From assembly GCA_948470475.1 (NCBI GenBank), contig OX419336.1, positions 32,696,915 through 32,760,914 of the forward strand: a stretch of 64,000 bases of DNA. The letters are read 5' to 3'. This document shows, piece by piece, positions 12,454 to 23,823 of the stretch. How positions within the stretch are numbered: position 1 is the stretch's first letter; each line of letters starts with the position of its first letter. A program made the translations under genes and the position numbers. A model generated the notes under the pieces. It was not told the origin of the DNA. It searched no databases and worked only from the letters and a program-made list of their open reading frames with translations. Source of the stretch: Galaxea fascicularis (Eukaryota; Cnidaria; Anthozoa; Scleractinia; Euphylliidae).

Positions 12454-14179
12454 CTAAATAAACCAGCAAGTTTGAGTTTTGTAATCAGACCTAACAAATC
12501 GTCACGTGAGCGGGGTTATGTGGACAGATTCATTCTATGATCAAACGCTACATTTGCAGCTCTAAGGAGGTACATCAAGATGATTATAAGGATTTGGGGT
12601 CAAAACTAGGCTCGGACATCTTTTGTTTGCAACCAAAATATCTTCGGAGCAATTAGAAGAATGGTATTAAGTGGTTTTATCGCGGATTGAACCAATGATA
12701 GTCGCCTTTTGGTCTTTCTTGTTTCATGCCAGATGTGAGGAACATTACTTGGGCTGCCAACTCTGACAAACGTTGTTTGATGAGCAACACTACGTGTAAC
12801 TTTGGAAGATCCGCCCAATTGCTCAGACCATCGAAATTCAAATTTTGTTTAATGTTCCGCTATTTTTCTGAGATTCCCTGAACTATGTCATATTTCCCAG
12901 AAAAATTCCTTAGTCTCCCGATTCCCAGCAAAATTTCCAGAATCTTGTTTTTCTCCCAAAACAGACTTTGTAAGAGTTGTCGGCCCCCATACAGATTGGC
13001 CGAGTTTTTTCAACCGGCAATCTAGTTCCACTTTGGATACCTGCAGCCAAAACCGCTTATAAGTAGTTTTGATAACCTGAAGGGAGAAATTCTAAAGATC
13101 TCGGGACCAAGATTTTCAGGTTTCGTTTTATCTTAGCGTATTTTCAGTTAAGCCGTAAAGGTTCGACGAAATAATGTCCTCACTTTGGAAGCATGTCAAT
13201 ACCGATTAACAGCAAGCTACAAATATGGCGAATGAAAGGAAAGCGGAAAATTTAATCTGTCTGTGGGCTGTGTTAGTTATCTTAAAGCAGTTAGTTTCCT
13301 GCCAAGCACCTCTTTGATCGCCTCTGAAACAAGCAACAGCAATATCGAATTGTAACAATACTAATGTTCAATCCACCAAATATTTTCGCTCGCACGCGAC
13401 TGGTCTAAACGCATCACGAGACTGAATATTCCTCAGCTAAAACTGGAGGCATGCGGTGATATTCCTCAAATGCGCGTTGCGAAAAATATTTGAAAGATAA
13501 TAAACACAATAGCCTCCATCTGGCTTTAAAAATATGCTCGGATATTTGTCCTTGGATGTTATCGGTTCCTCGGAGCTCATAGGTTTCCTCTGTTCGCTTC
13601 TAGGAACAGATGATGTCCGCGGGTAAATATCCGAGCATATTTCGTGACAAATGGAGGCTATTGTTTATATATACGTATCCCTGAAGTGCCCAAAACAAGA
13701 TAGCCTGCGTTTCTACCGGCCCACTATTATGTTTTTCATTGATTCTATTTCTAAGACAAGGAGAATAAATTCTGAATTTAATCTGACCACGCTCACTGTG
13801 TTAAAAAATGTTGGTCTCAAGTTTGTGTAATCGAATACTGAAAGTGACCTTCGTTTTTGAGGATCAGCAAGGACCCTCGACATTTTACAGCCACTGGTTT
13901 CTTGAGTTGTTTCACTACCTTGGCTCATCACCATTAGCTGCGACGGCCTAGCTACCATAAGAAGTAGACATTCCTGGCTTATTTTAATCTTTCAGCATAT
14001 TTGAGATATAGCACTTAACACCTTTTGTCCCATATGAAATGTTTAGTCTTATCAAGTCTTCTAGGGGCTTCAAATTTTTGTTGCTCTTTTGCGTTTTTGT
14101 TTTTCGAATAAGACCAATCGAAGGTACCATTACTTATGTATTCGATTCTCCGGTTGGTTTTTTGTTATTGAATACGTAC
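12454..14179 (-). other. Intron with one fold-back element
   Basis: At about 13503-13667 the arms ACAATAGCCTCCATCTG and CAAATGGAGGCTATTGT, plus inner ATATGCTCGGATATTT and its complement, form a near-palindromic MITE-like element. Nothing else recognised. Confidence 0.45.
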
Positions 14180-14212
14180 GTTTTCCACGGCGTCCTCTTC
14201 TTCCATAACGAC
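14180..14212 (-). CDS. 33-nt Arg/Gly linker mini-exon (phase 1-1)
   Basis: Acceptor AACTTTTGTTCTAG, donor AAAAC then GTACGT. Encodes RYGRRRGRRGK. Splice sites and phase fit the chain between exons 16200-16298 and 11977-12453. The shortness and weaker donor keep confidence moderate. Confidence 0.5.
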
Positions 14213-14354
14213 CTAGAACAAAAGTTTTAAACAAAATGCAATGTATGGTAAATGTTTGTTGATGTTTTTATCTGATATAACCTAAGAAATTTCTGGCATT
14301 TTATTGTTTTATTGTTTGTTATATAAAAATGTTCAATCTAAATTCTACAAAATT

Positions 14355-14467
14355 TAGATAATAATAATAATAATAATAATGTGCTCACTTCCTTCAGGAA
14401 GCCTTGAACTTGGTCAGCTGATGATGTCTGCTAGACTACAGCAACGACATAAACCAAAATGTAAAAC

Positions 14468-14523
<56 letters not shown>
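14355..14523. repeat. (AAT)n microsatellites
   Basis: Two runs of the AAT triplet, about 14358-14382 and 14469-14523, separated by unrelated sequence. Confidence 0.85.
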
Positions 14524-14524
<1 letters not shown>

Positions 14525-14715
14525 TACTGTTTATAGTGGAAGTGCACTTAGCTTGCAAGCTAGTTCACAGGCACTCCACTTAAATCCATAGAAACAAATA
14601 ATTCAAATAAACTTAACATGATAAGAATCCCAACCAGCGGGAGGCAAACCGGTTGGCTATTTTACAAGGATGACCGAGGAGTTGAACCAGGTACTTACCC
14701 AGAACAACACCAGCT

Positions 14716-14790
14716 AGTGGCCAGAGCGGGATTTGAACCCGGGTCACACGCATTGAAATCCAGCGCCCTAACCACTCGGCCACCCTGCCT
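14716..14790 (-). repeat. tRNA-Leu-like head of a SINE or degenerate tRNA
   Basis: Minus strand shows an A box TGGCCGAGTGG and a B box GGTTCAAATCC at tRNA spacing. The acceptor and anticodon stems pair poorly, so this is a tRNA-derived pol III promoter relic rather than a functional tRNA. Confidence 0.5.
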
Positions 14791-15132
14791 CCCTTTATAT
14801 GGCGCTTCAAATAAGAATATTGTAAAGCGCTTTACAACAAAGTATAAAAATAGATATGTATAATTATATATATTATAATATACAATATTCAATGAAGCCG
14901 GGAACAGTAGTTTCCACCTTTGTCCCAACTGAAGATAAAATCAATATTAACAATAATATTTATTTAAAAAATTGAAAGTTCATCTACTCTATTTCATAAA
15001 AAATTCAGTAAAAGGCTAGCCTCCCACGTAGTCGTTTTTAGGGGAGTCGTATTTCACTGGAGGTGAAATACGACTCCCCTAAAAACGACTGCGTGGGAGG
15101 CTAGTAAAAGTCTCCTCTGTATAGAAATGTTT

Positions 15133-16060
15133 TCAGTTCACGTTTAAAAGTGTCAATCGTTTCACAATGTTTCGCATATTTGGTGTTAAAGCGTTCCAAA
15201 TCTCGGGACCGGCTACGGCGAAAGCGCGGTCGCCAAAGGTCTTGCATGTCGTTCTTGGTTGCTGGAGTGTCAGCACATCACGCCGCAGCGAGTAGGACGT
15301 CTTGGAAATGTTGATTTGGTCTTTCAAGTACTTTGGGGCCATGCCTTTGATGGATTCGAAGACCGGGAGGGCCACCTTGAAGCGGATCCGGTATTCAATA
15401 GGCAACCAATGTAAGTTCCTAAGAGTTGGTGTAATGTGCCTATAGCTTGGGATATGGCAGACGAGTCGCTCTGCAGCATTTAGTACCTTCTGAAGTCGAT
15501 CCATCTGGTACTTTGGGATCCCAAATAGTAACGAGTTGCAATAGTCAATATGGGACGTCACAAACGCGTGGATTAAAATCTTGGTTGAGTCTTTAGAAAG
15601 GAACTTTCTGATCTGTCTGATTTTATACAACTCAAAGAAAGCTTTACTGCAGACTTTGCCTACGTGTAGCCATGGACATCGCGCTATCAAACCAAGCACC
15701 TAGATCACGAAACGAGTCCGCAGGCTTAATTTCAGATGTGCCAACATGAATGTGATCGATGTTTACTTTTGTAAGCTGCTGACGTGATCCGACAACCAGA
15801 AACTCGGTCTTGCCATCATTTAACAGATGCAGTCCGCCATTGCACGGATAGCGACAACCTGGGAAGCGTCTGATCCAGCACTAAACGATACATACAGCTT
15901 GGTATCATCAGCGTAACCATGCATGGTTGGCAGATGCTCCTCTCCTTCATAACATGGAACAGACCGAAGCGTAGATGATAAAAAGTATTGGCCCAAGACA
16001 GCTTCCCTGAGGCACACCAGTAGCAATATCAAAGTCTCTAGACACCCGTGTCGAGATTAT
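15133..16060 (-). mobile_element. Non-LTR retrotransposon reverse transcriptase remnant (CR1/L2-like)
   Basis: A 188-codon frame has the typical RT C-terminal pattern (VTSHIDYCNSLLFGIPKYQM, then LRNLHWLPIEYRIRFKVAL, then GDRAFAVAGPEIWN). To its right, in other frames, lies the catalytic YADD box (MHGYADDTKLYVSFSAG). Frameshifts between the pieces show it is inactive. It sits in an intron of the Arg-rich gene. The clade is judged from motif style only. Confidence 0.75.
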
Positions 16061-16199
16061 AAATTAACCTCAAAAAAACGCTGTGCTACAGTGTCTTATG
16101 ACAATCGAAACTAGTCGAATAATCTTCACGTTTTTGCAGATTTTGCTGAAGACTGAAACAGTATTAATCATTTATAACATCAACTAGCAATGAACTCAC

Positions 16200-16298
16200 G
16201 TCGTCGTCGTCGGCGCCTTCGTCTTCTCCTTCGACGTCTTCGTCTTCGTCTTCGTTGCCGACGTCGTCGCCGTTGCCGTCGTCTTCTCCATCTTCGAC
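16200..16298 (-). CDS. 99-nt Arg linker exon (phase 1-1)
   Basis: Acceptor AATCAATGTAG, donor GAC then GTGAGT. Encodes RRWRRRRQRRRRRQ followed by Arg only. The Asp/Glu-rich frame is also open, but no codon in that frame that ends in T precedes GA, as expected if the Arg frame is the one being maintained. Confidence 0.7.
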
Positions 16299-16695
16299 CT
16301 ACATTGATTTAGAAACAACGTTTGAGGGTGATTCCGCGGAACTCCACGATTTTGTAAAATTCGTCAATTAAAATGTTTGACAAAAAAGAAAGTACATGCA
16401 AACTGCTTGGAAATAGCCTAATCAGAAAACATCATCTCCCCATCCCAGAGAGCAATGAAACAGTTTAGTGTCAATAAGGTACACCGCACTTATTTTACTT
16501 ATTTTATTTTATTTTACTTGGCTGAAACATTTTTCGAATGAACATCCAACTTCAGCTAAACAAATAAAAAGCATTCGCGTCTCACATTATTAAATATCAC
16601 AACAGATATTTTTATCGTTATCAATAAATTATTTTATTGTTATTGTAATTTTATTGATGGAACCTTCGTCAAAATATGGGCGATACGAAGCGGCG

Positions 16696-16995
16696 TTATC
16701 TTCTGTAGCTCACTGATGTTAATAGGTCCCGAAATTTTCTCTGTTTGTCGCTCCAAAAGCTCTTATTGATGACTCCAAGCGCTCCTATTACTATGGGAAC
16801 AGTTTCTGTGTGCATCTCCCACATCCTGGTTACTTCGATTTCTAAATCGTTAAACTTTGAAAGTTTTTCAATGACTTCTATGGCGGTGTTCTTGTCCGAT
16901 GGTATCGCCATGCCAATTAATTTACATCTCATGGTCTTACGATCTTTAATAACTATGACCGGTGTGTGGGCAGCTCTCTCCTGAGCAGTGTGTAT
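16696..16995 (-). mobile_element. Retrotransposon-type ORF fragment
   Basis: The frame reads NTQIHTAQERAAHTPVIVIK, then AIPSDKNTAIEVIEKLSKFN, then DLEIEVTRMW and VPIVIGALGVINKSF. From memory this is the conserved tail of a non-LTR retrotransposon polyprotein common in aquatic animals. Truncated on both sides and bordered by a TCA/TTA microsatellite. Confidence 0.6.
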
Positions 16996-17010
16996 CTGCG
17001 TATTCCACAT

Positions 17011-17048
17011 TATCATCATCATCATCATCATCATCATCATTATTATTG

Positions 17049-17097
<49 letters not shown>

Positions 17098-17116
17098 CAT
17101 TATCATCATTATCATG
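17011..17116. repeat. (TCA)n/(TTA)n microsatellite
   Basis: A run of TCA triplets grading into TTA/TTG/TTA triplets just upstream of the exon 17174-17686 donor region. It is the source of the long Ile/Met-only spurious frames. Confidence 0.85.
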
Positions 17117-17173
17117 ACTGGTATTATTAATCTTACAATTTTCACCGTTATCGTTAATGTTATTCTTATTTAC

Positions 17174-17686
17174 CTTGCAGTAGCCGCCGCTTTCCGTAAC
17201 GAGTACGCCTTCCTCTAAGCCATCCTCTCTTCAATTTAATCCTGTAACGTCTTCCTCTTCTTCTCACTTTGAGACGTCTTCCGTTATAAGACATATAATA
17301 TCGTCTTCGACGTGTTATGGGAACCCAGCTTTTTCTAATTCTAAGATAGCGTCTGTTGCCTCGCCGTTTTACGTATCTCCACTTTCGAAGGAACCGCACT
17401 TGGTATTTGGATTTTCCTCGGAAAATGCGCCACTTTTTGCCATTATATGAGACATAGTATCTTCTACCCTTCCGTCTAATAGGGCGCCAAAGTCGAGCGT
17501 ATTTCAAGTATCGTACTCCACGCAAGCGTTTTAGTAGTCTCCAACCCCCTTTAAAGTAGATCCTGGAACGCCTCCCTCTTCGAAGGACGCGGTAACGTCG
17601 CCTTCTGTAACGGATAGACCATAATCTTCGGCCCTTTCTTACGCGTCTTAGTTTTCCACGGAACCTAACTCGACGGCCGCGCCAAA
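17174..17686 (-). CDS. Exon: complete basic module (171 codons, phase 1-1)
   Basis: Acceptor TTGATAACTTTCAG, donor CAAG then GTAAAT. This exon shows the sub-repeats best: YYVSYNGKKWRIFRGKSK, YQVRFLRKWRYVKRRGNRR, YLRIRKSWVPITRRRR, YYMSYNGRRLKVRRRGRR. Each is 15-20 residues with aromatic-x-hydrophobic alternation and a Gly/Arg turn, as expected of beta hairpins (inference). Ends with RYGKRRLLQG. Confidence 0.9.
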
Positions 17687-17759
17687 CTGAAAGTTATCAA
17701 ACATGCATGTTAACGAAGCTCGCTTACATATGCAAATACGCCTACGTAAAAAAGGGTAA

Positions 17760-18130
17760 AAACTGAAGACACGGCAGGAGTGTCGAAACGTTGGGTCGTG
17801 AATTGTAACATTCATCAATCTTTAAACCAGAGTAGTATCAAAGCGTTAAAATTTGGTTTTATCAACACAGTTGATAATGTAAATCGGCCACCGTACAGGA
17901 ATTCAAAAAGCTGATGACGTTTCGAGCGTTGGGCCTTCGTCAGAGCGAATCGAGAAATTATGGGTTGTGTGTGGTTTATATAGAGAAGATGAGGCTGCGC
18001 TATTGGTGGGAACGTGGCACCGTGAAAAACAGGAATACATTAATTGGATGAACAGCGTTCCTTGATACCGTGGGGTTTAAGGGTGTCTAGATTCTTGCGG
18101 CTTTCCTGGGTACATTGATGAAGGGAAAGC
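17760..18130 (-). mobile_element. Penelope-like element relic with hammerhead-type core
   Basis: On the minus strand at 17943-17911 the sequence reads CTGACGA, a short imperfect stem, then GAAACGTC, the layout of the minimal hammerhead ribozyme core. Such cores are established in Penelope-like retroelement terminal repeats. A related string ending GTGTCGAAACGTTGGGTC lies at about 17770-17800. No RT frame remains here. Confidence 0.4.
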
Positions 18131-18326
18131 CACCTTCTGCTGGTGGGAATGGTAAGGGAGACTAAAATGTCAAGCGACTGGTTTAGATACACCTTTGTCG
18201 TCTTTCTCAACATCGCTAAGGTGTATGATTTGTTTATGATATATGATTTATTTGATTTACATCATTTATGTTCATCTCTTTCACGGGAACATATGAACCC
18301 ACAATTGACCTACTCCCAACGTCAGT

Positions 18327-18353
18327 GGCTTTATAGCTCAGTTGGTTAGAGCA

Positions 18354-18387
<34 letters not shown>

Positions 18388-18475
18388 CCGTTGAAGTCCT
18401 GAATTTACTTCAGGCTTCTTTACGCAATTGCATAAATTGCGTTGACAACTGCGAGGATCATCCTTCATTTCATCC
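18327..18475 (+). mobile_element. SINE with tRNA-Thr-like head
   Basis: Positions 18327-18399 fold as a tRNA: 7-bp acceptor (GGCTTTA with TGAAGTC), A box TAGCTCAGTTGG, anticodon loop CCGGTAT (GGT, Thr), T arm ACGGG-TTCAAAC-CCCGT. No CCA is encoded. A body follows (CAATTGCATAAATTGCGTTG, then CTGCGAGGATCATCCTTC) that also occurs at 39430-39522 and inside 32167-32290, so it is a SINE family rather than a lone tRNA gene. Confidence 0.7.
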
Positions 18476-19146
18476 CGAAGGTGTTCGTGGAATCCGGGTC
18501 GCCTACTCGTCTTCCTGTCTCGCTAATGTATGACTTTTTGCAAAGGTACACGTTATGCAATAGATAACATTTGCGAAGGTACACGTGAAACGATTGGTGA
18601 TCTTAACAGTGCCGTTAATTTATCAGCGTTTTGAAACGACTCAAAACAAATGAGCAACTAGGCACTTAAATGCATACGTTAGGCGCGGTTGTGTTTAAAA
18701 TAAATCCGGACAGGCAATCTGATTTGAATCTGCACTGTTATTCAAACAAGAAACGATCTAACCCAAAAACTAGAAAAAAGTACACGACCGACAACTTTGC
18801 AAGGGTGCAAAACCCTACGACCCACCTAACACTGTTGAAGGCAACCTCTTCTCTACAACAATGAACGGCTGTAATAGCAGGTAACAATTGAAATGCTTTC
18901 CAACTTCGTTTCGAGAATCGAGTATGTGCTACAAGTTATAGGATTCATTGGCTTTTTCGCTTGAGCGGGAGATGAGAATTTCGTTATCATAGCTCCCAGA
19001 AAAGCGGTAAGTGCTATTCACATTGCAGTGCCGAGAGTTTTGGTTTTGGAGTCTGTCATGGAGTCGTCGACTTTTCGACAACACGTTTATCAGCAAAAAC
19101 GATAAACCAAACAATGACAGCACTACAGTGTACAGGCCATACTTAC

Positions 19147-19275
19147 CATGCAAACGTTTTCCACGTCTTCCACGAAGTCTCCGTTGCCGTCTTCGTCGTC
19201 GGCGGCGTCGTCGGCGGCGTCGTCGTCGGCGTCGTCGTCGCTGTCTTCTACGCCTTCGCCATCGTCTTTTAGGTC
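19147..19275 (-). CDS. 129-nt Arg linker exon (phase 1-1)
   Basis: Acceptor GGACGTTTAG, donor GCATG then GTAAGT. Reads GPKRRWRRRRRQ, a run of 18 Arg, then QRRLRGRRGKRLH. The Asp/Glu-rich frame is also open. It links array copy 1 to module 17174-17686. Confidence 0.75.
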
Positions 19276-20840
19276 CTAAACGTCCGAAACACCGAAAAGA
19301 GTTTAAATTTGGAGTTACATAACAGGTGGACGGAAAAAACAAATACATAGGGGAATACATAAGAAAAAAAGAAGCACTTGCGGGCTTTGAACACAAAACG
19401 AGTCAAAGTCGTTTCGTGTTAAAACCCGTGAAAAATATTTGCTGCTTTTCATAATACTAGCGGGATGAAGTTGTAGTGATTTTGAGATTAGTGGTAATTT
19501 TTTTAAGACTGTTATTTCACAGTATTGAACATACCCAGCTTTACTTCTAACACATGAACTACTAGAAAGGATTTGACAAAATGAATTTGCAAATTTTGCA
19601 TAATTTTCTCCGATTCTATGAAAAGTGTAGTCTTACGGTAATCGGAAAAAAGCGAAACGGTTCAACTTGTAGGATATTTTAAATCTTTACGCAAACGCAT
19701 CTGGAGGTTTCTTTGGCAGCCCGAATCTCTCTCTCGTCGCGAAATGGTTTGTCGAGCCACTTCTTATTAATCTCTCGTTTATCAAAGGAAAATTTACACT
19801 CTTTATAATTTGGGATCTTTCTGGAGCCCAACACAACGGCGTCTGAAGTCCATATAACGAAAAAACAAACCGGAAGAAAAGAAATACATCAATGTCAAAA
19901 GTTACATTTAGAGAATCGTTGGACAAAAATGACGTCACAAAAAAGGATGTTAAGCGCCAATCAAAATGCGGCGATCATTTGGGATGCACTTCTCCTTCAC
20001 GAACTCAACAAATGGCGACTAACTCGACTCAGTGCGTTCTTTTTATTGGTGGATGAAAAAACCTTCAAATTTTCTGGAGTGACCTCCTTTCCATGGTGTC
20101 ATTCATAGTGATCGCGAAGGGGTTTTGGAGACAAATCTTCAATGTTATCTATCCCCTCGGGCGATTAAATTTGTACTTTGATAGTTTATATTAATAAAAC
20201 TGCATCCCTTTCTTAACGGTTTCTTCGATAGTTAAGTACGCAAATTGCAGTCATTTGTTGAAAATATCATGTTTTAGATCGGATATCTTCTTCAATTTTC
20301 CTGAATTTTTCAAAGAAATATCGAACTGCCGGTCATTTAATGTTTTTTTGACCGGCTGCCGGTCATGTAGACACAGCCTTTGTTTTTAATTACGTTATAT
20401 GGGCTATGTTTCAAAACGCTGCAACCCAAAACAAAACTGCCCAAGCAAACGAACTGGATCTTCCAAAGGCTGAAAATGATGTATTCTTTTAGAAGGTTGA
20501 GCGCAGTTTTGATCACTGCGTTCTCGAGCTGGCTCACAGGAGCCTTTTGAATCTTCATCATTTCATGTTAATCCATCAACTGAATTCCGTACTATCAATT
20601 TGATCGTTACGTCAGAGTTGCTGATAGATAAACAATGTGTTATAATGAAAGGTGCCATCATCGTAGTTAGAAATGATAATTAAATAAGTGAGTTTTAAAT
20701 AGTGTGTCTCACAACGCACACGTGGATCGTGTTTGCGAAGACTAAAAAAGTAAATAAAAAACTCGAAATTCAACATGAAAACAGAAATACATTTCACCTT
20801 TCTTTTTCGATAAGACGTTCCGTCCATAAAAGTTATTTAT

Positions 20841-21125
20841 TATATCTCTCAGTTAGTAGGCGCGCTGTGATTGGTCAATTTTGCGGGCCGTATTCCAGCG
20901 TACGGCCCGCTAAATTTGAAAGTTTCCTTTCCCGCGCAGCGGATTAACCTCAAAGATATAATAAATATCTTACTAACCTAGTTTTCTCAGTCCGTACTGT
21001 AAGTTACGGATCCTCGTTTTTTTCCCGTGGATTTACGGCCCGCGCGCTTCGCGCTTGGGCCATAAGCAAACGGAAATAAAACTCGCTCCATAACTTACAG
21101 GACGGACCTCGAACTCGGTTACTCA
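20841..21125. mobile_element. Fold-back repeat (GTCCGTACTGTAAGTTACG family, copy 2)
   Basis: Contains an inner palindrome around GCGGGCCGTATTC and TACGGCCCGC, and outer arms AGTCCGTACTGTAAGTTACG and CCATAACTTACAGGACGGACC. Found in opposite orientation at 44571-44866. Confidence 0.65.
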
Positions 21126-21660
21126 GAGGTACAGATAAAAACAGAAAACATCTGTTCTTCTACGTTTCTGAATAGAACTTCAAGTATAAGGCCACGAATC
21201 AACACAACTGAACACATTAACATTACAAAATCATTAAAGCCTTCATGTATCGTTAATTTTTTGTTTTAATTTTTCCAGTACATTTTAGATGGGTTCAGTA
21301 AGGGGGGTCAGTCGGGGATCAGTTGACCCGGTCGGTGTTTTGTCAAAGCTCTGTTTCTTGCATGGTCCAGTGCTCTCCGTACATTGAGCACTTAAGTAGT
21401 ATCGGGAACTTAAACCCTGTGTATTGCAACCTGAAGTCTGTTGCATCTGGGAATTTTCCGTCGATTCTGTTCCCCGAAGAATACGATACCATACGATACG
21501 ATATTCATTTTTTATAGAGGGTATAGACACGTTTAACCCAATAAGAGTTTTCACGTGGCCCTCTAGGTCAGTACTAGGGGTGGTCGGGTGGTCACAGCCA
21601 GGGTTCATTACGTCCCACATTACGTCAGTGGTTCTTTTACGTCCCACAAAGTCAATTTGT

Positions 21661-21852
21661 GAAGAGTTGTGAGACGGGACCTCCGGTTTTATCCGAGAAG
21701 ACTAGAAAGTCTAACATTTGCAGATGTCATTACAAAGGTGGCAATTTCTCCTCAGTTATTTAAAGACCCTGAGTGTTGGTCCGGCCAGGGCTGGAACCCC
21801 CGACCTCCCGTACAGCAGTCCGGTGCTCTACCACTGAGCCAACTGGTTCCAG
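21661..21852 (-). mobile_element. SINE with tRNA-like head (second family)
   Basis: Minus strand: A box TTGGCTCAGTGG, B box GGTTCCAGCCC, then a body with CTGAGGAG, TGCAAATG, a TTAGACTTTCTAGTCTTCTC string and GGAGGTCCCGTCTC. The same body is at 40138-40325 on the plus strand. Confidence 0.7.
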
Positions 21853-22266
21853 GCATTTTCCCACATTTAAGTAACACGTTTAATTTTATCTACTTCCCTC
21901 TCCATGACTTCATCAAAATGGCGTCTCACGATTGCCAAACATTATCATGTGATTACTCTCGTGGCCGGGTCGGCCCAAGAAGATTGAATAAAATTAGAAA
22001 CAGGTTTCAACAAAATATTCAAGGTTTGAAATAAATACAAACTCAACGAATTGGATCGAATAATAGAAATGAAAAGATTTAATTTAATGAAAATCAATAT
22101 TAACGATTGTACTGAACGACTTTTCACTGGTTTAAATTAAACCAATACTTAGTAGATTATGGACTAAAAGAATTTTCACTACTTTAAAATAAACCTATAA
22201 TTGGCGGGCAAAACATACATTGCAAGAATTAAATTTCGCTACAAAAGGCTTACCATACTTAACACA

Positions 22267-22309
22267 CCACCTACATTCTAATCATCGTAAGTAACTAGAA
22301 TGGGGGTGG
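22267..22309. repeat. Hairpin next to module donor (array copy 1)
   Basis: Arms CCACCTACATTCTA and TAGAATGGGGGTGG around a 15-nt loop. The hairpin lies about 60 nt into the intron after the exon 22369-22845 donor. The same hairpin with compensating arm differences recurs beside the other four array modules. Confidence 0.7.
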
Positions 22310-22368
22310 AGTGTTAAGGTTCATGATTTTCTGATATTAATTTGTAGCTTTAGTTACTAGTCACTTAC

Positions 22369-22845
22369 GCCTCCTTGTTATCCTCCTGGTTCTACCATAA
22401 CGGGCTTTCCTAACGATCCTCACTCTTCTTCTGCCAAGCAGCTTCACTCTCACCCGTCTTCCCCGGACGCGAATACTGCAACGTACTCGGCGCCTCACGC
22501 GTCTCCACCTTTTATTCCGTCTTAAATACCACCTCTTCCTGCGTCTTCTAAGTCGTATTCTTCGTCTTCTCAATTTTAAAATCAGCCTGACTTTCTTTAT
22601 TTTCCTCCATTTTTGTCTTCTTCGTAGATACCACTTACGACCGAATCTTCTCAGACCGCACCACCTTCTCCTAATACGGACTCGCCAACGTTTTCCGTAA
22701 CGCTTAATTTTTCTATACTTCCGTTTGATCAAAATCCTTATTTTTCTCCTGAACCTGCGGATAGGCTTCTTGCGGAGTCCAAAGAAGTATCGTCTTCTTA
22801 TTTTCACACGACGTCGTCTGCCACGGTACCGGATATATTTCCCTC
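22369..22845 (-). CDS. Module exon, array copy 1 (159 codons, phase 1-1)
   Basis: Acceptor TGCTTTATTCAG, donor AGGC then GTAAGT. Opens GGKYIRYRGRRRRVKIRRRY; conserved RWRVRIRRRWCGLRRFGRKW and VRCSIRVRGRR. It is the most diverged array copy, with WYLRRRQKWRKIKKVRL where the others have RGKWSKMKK, and ends ARYGRTRRITRRR. Two Cys are conserved across all copies. Confidence 0.9.
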
Positions 22846-23094
22846 CTGAATAAAGCAACAGGTTGTTATTTATCGACATGCATATACCTCCTTGCGTCAG
22901 TGATGAGCCATTTACCATTAACAAATCACATTTCGCTTTTTTACGTCAACCGTGCACTTTTTTCAACTCATCTGCTGTATCATTTTAATCGTTTCATTTT
23001 TAAGACAACGAACATTTGAGTGGTAACACCAACTTAGAAACGCACTTCTCAAGAGGTTTCATTGAAATGACATTTACATTAAGCCATTGTTGAG

Positions 23095-23545
23095 ACTAAA
23101 TGTGACTTACATCGCGGCGTTTTTATTGAATGCTGTCTAATAATTTCAAAACAATATATTACCCAGATAGTTTAATCACAGATTGAATATTATCCAAGCA
23201 ACCTTTGTGCAGGCTAAAACACTTTCATGCAGGAAAGCATCATTTGATTTACATCGCGGGCTTTTCTTAAATAGTGACTGTGTAATAATCTTAAAAATAA
23301 CGAAAGAGTTTAATCGCAGATTGAAATTGTTCAAGCAACCTTTGTGAGAGCTAAAAGACTTTCACGCAGGAAAGCATTGCTTTATGGCTTTCACTTGACT
23401 TACACTGTGGAGTTTTCTTAAATGCCGTATAATAATCTTAAAACAAACCGAGTGAGTTTAATTACAAATTGAACGTTATTGAAGCAACCTTTGTGCTGGC
23501 TAAAAAGACTTCAACACAGGAAAGCGCTCTTTTATGCCTTTCATT
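23095..23545. repeat. Nested repeats of about 140 bp inside each array unit
   Basis: Within the intron a block containing GCAACCTTTGTG, GCTAAAA, GACTTTCA-like and CAGGAAAGC recurs three times with divergence. The same triplet is present in every 2.18 kb unit, so an older small duplication is nested in the newer large one. Confidence 0.65.
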
Positions 23546-23793
23546 TGCCAAAAATTAGCCTCAGTAACTTGAACATTGAAGATGCAGGTGTATTTATTTC
23601 TCTTTCCTCGGCTGTAGAATACATTTCTGAACACTACTGTACCTCATAATCAAGATCCTTCTATGTAGCTTAACGTCATTAAGGGAAGACCAAACAAACT
23701 AAGCTACTTTCTGTAAGTTACTTAGAGTTAATGGAAATAAAAGGTTTGATCATTTCTAGTCGGGGTAAAAGAAAAACCAAACTTTAAACTTAC

Positions 23794-23823
23794 TTCGTCC
23801 ACGACGTCGCCTCCTTCTACGCC
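23794..23823 (-). CDS. 30-nt Arg linker mini-exon, array copy 1 (phase 1-1)
   Basis: Acceptor TTTTCCCTTAG, donor GACGAA then GTAAGT. Encodes RRRRRRRGR. It is invariant in all five units, including its splice sites, which argues for use rather than chance. Confidence 0.7.

Larger units (their letters stand above)
19276..22368 (-). other. 3.1 kb intron with a MITE and a SINE
   Basis: Holds the fold-back element at 20841-21125 and the SINE at 21661-21852. The remaining sequence shows no exon that I can support. Confidence 0.5.

Noticed and set aside
16988..17145. Long Ile/Met frames
   Set aside because: Produced by the TCA/TTA microsatellite at 17011-17116.
18327..18399. Functional tRNA-Thr gene
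   Set aside because: It folds well, but it is joined to a SINE body present elsewhere in the window; the anticodon stem has a mismatch.
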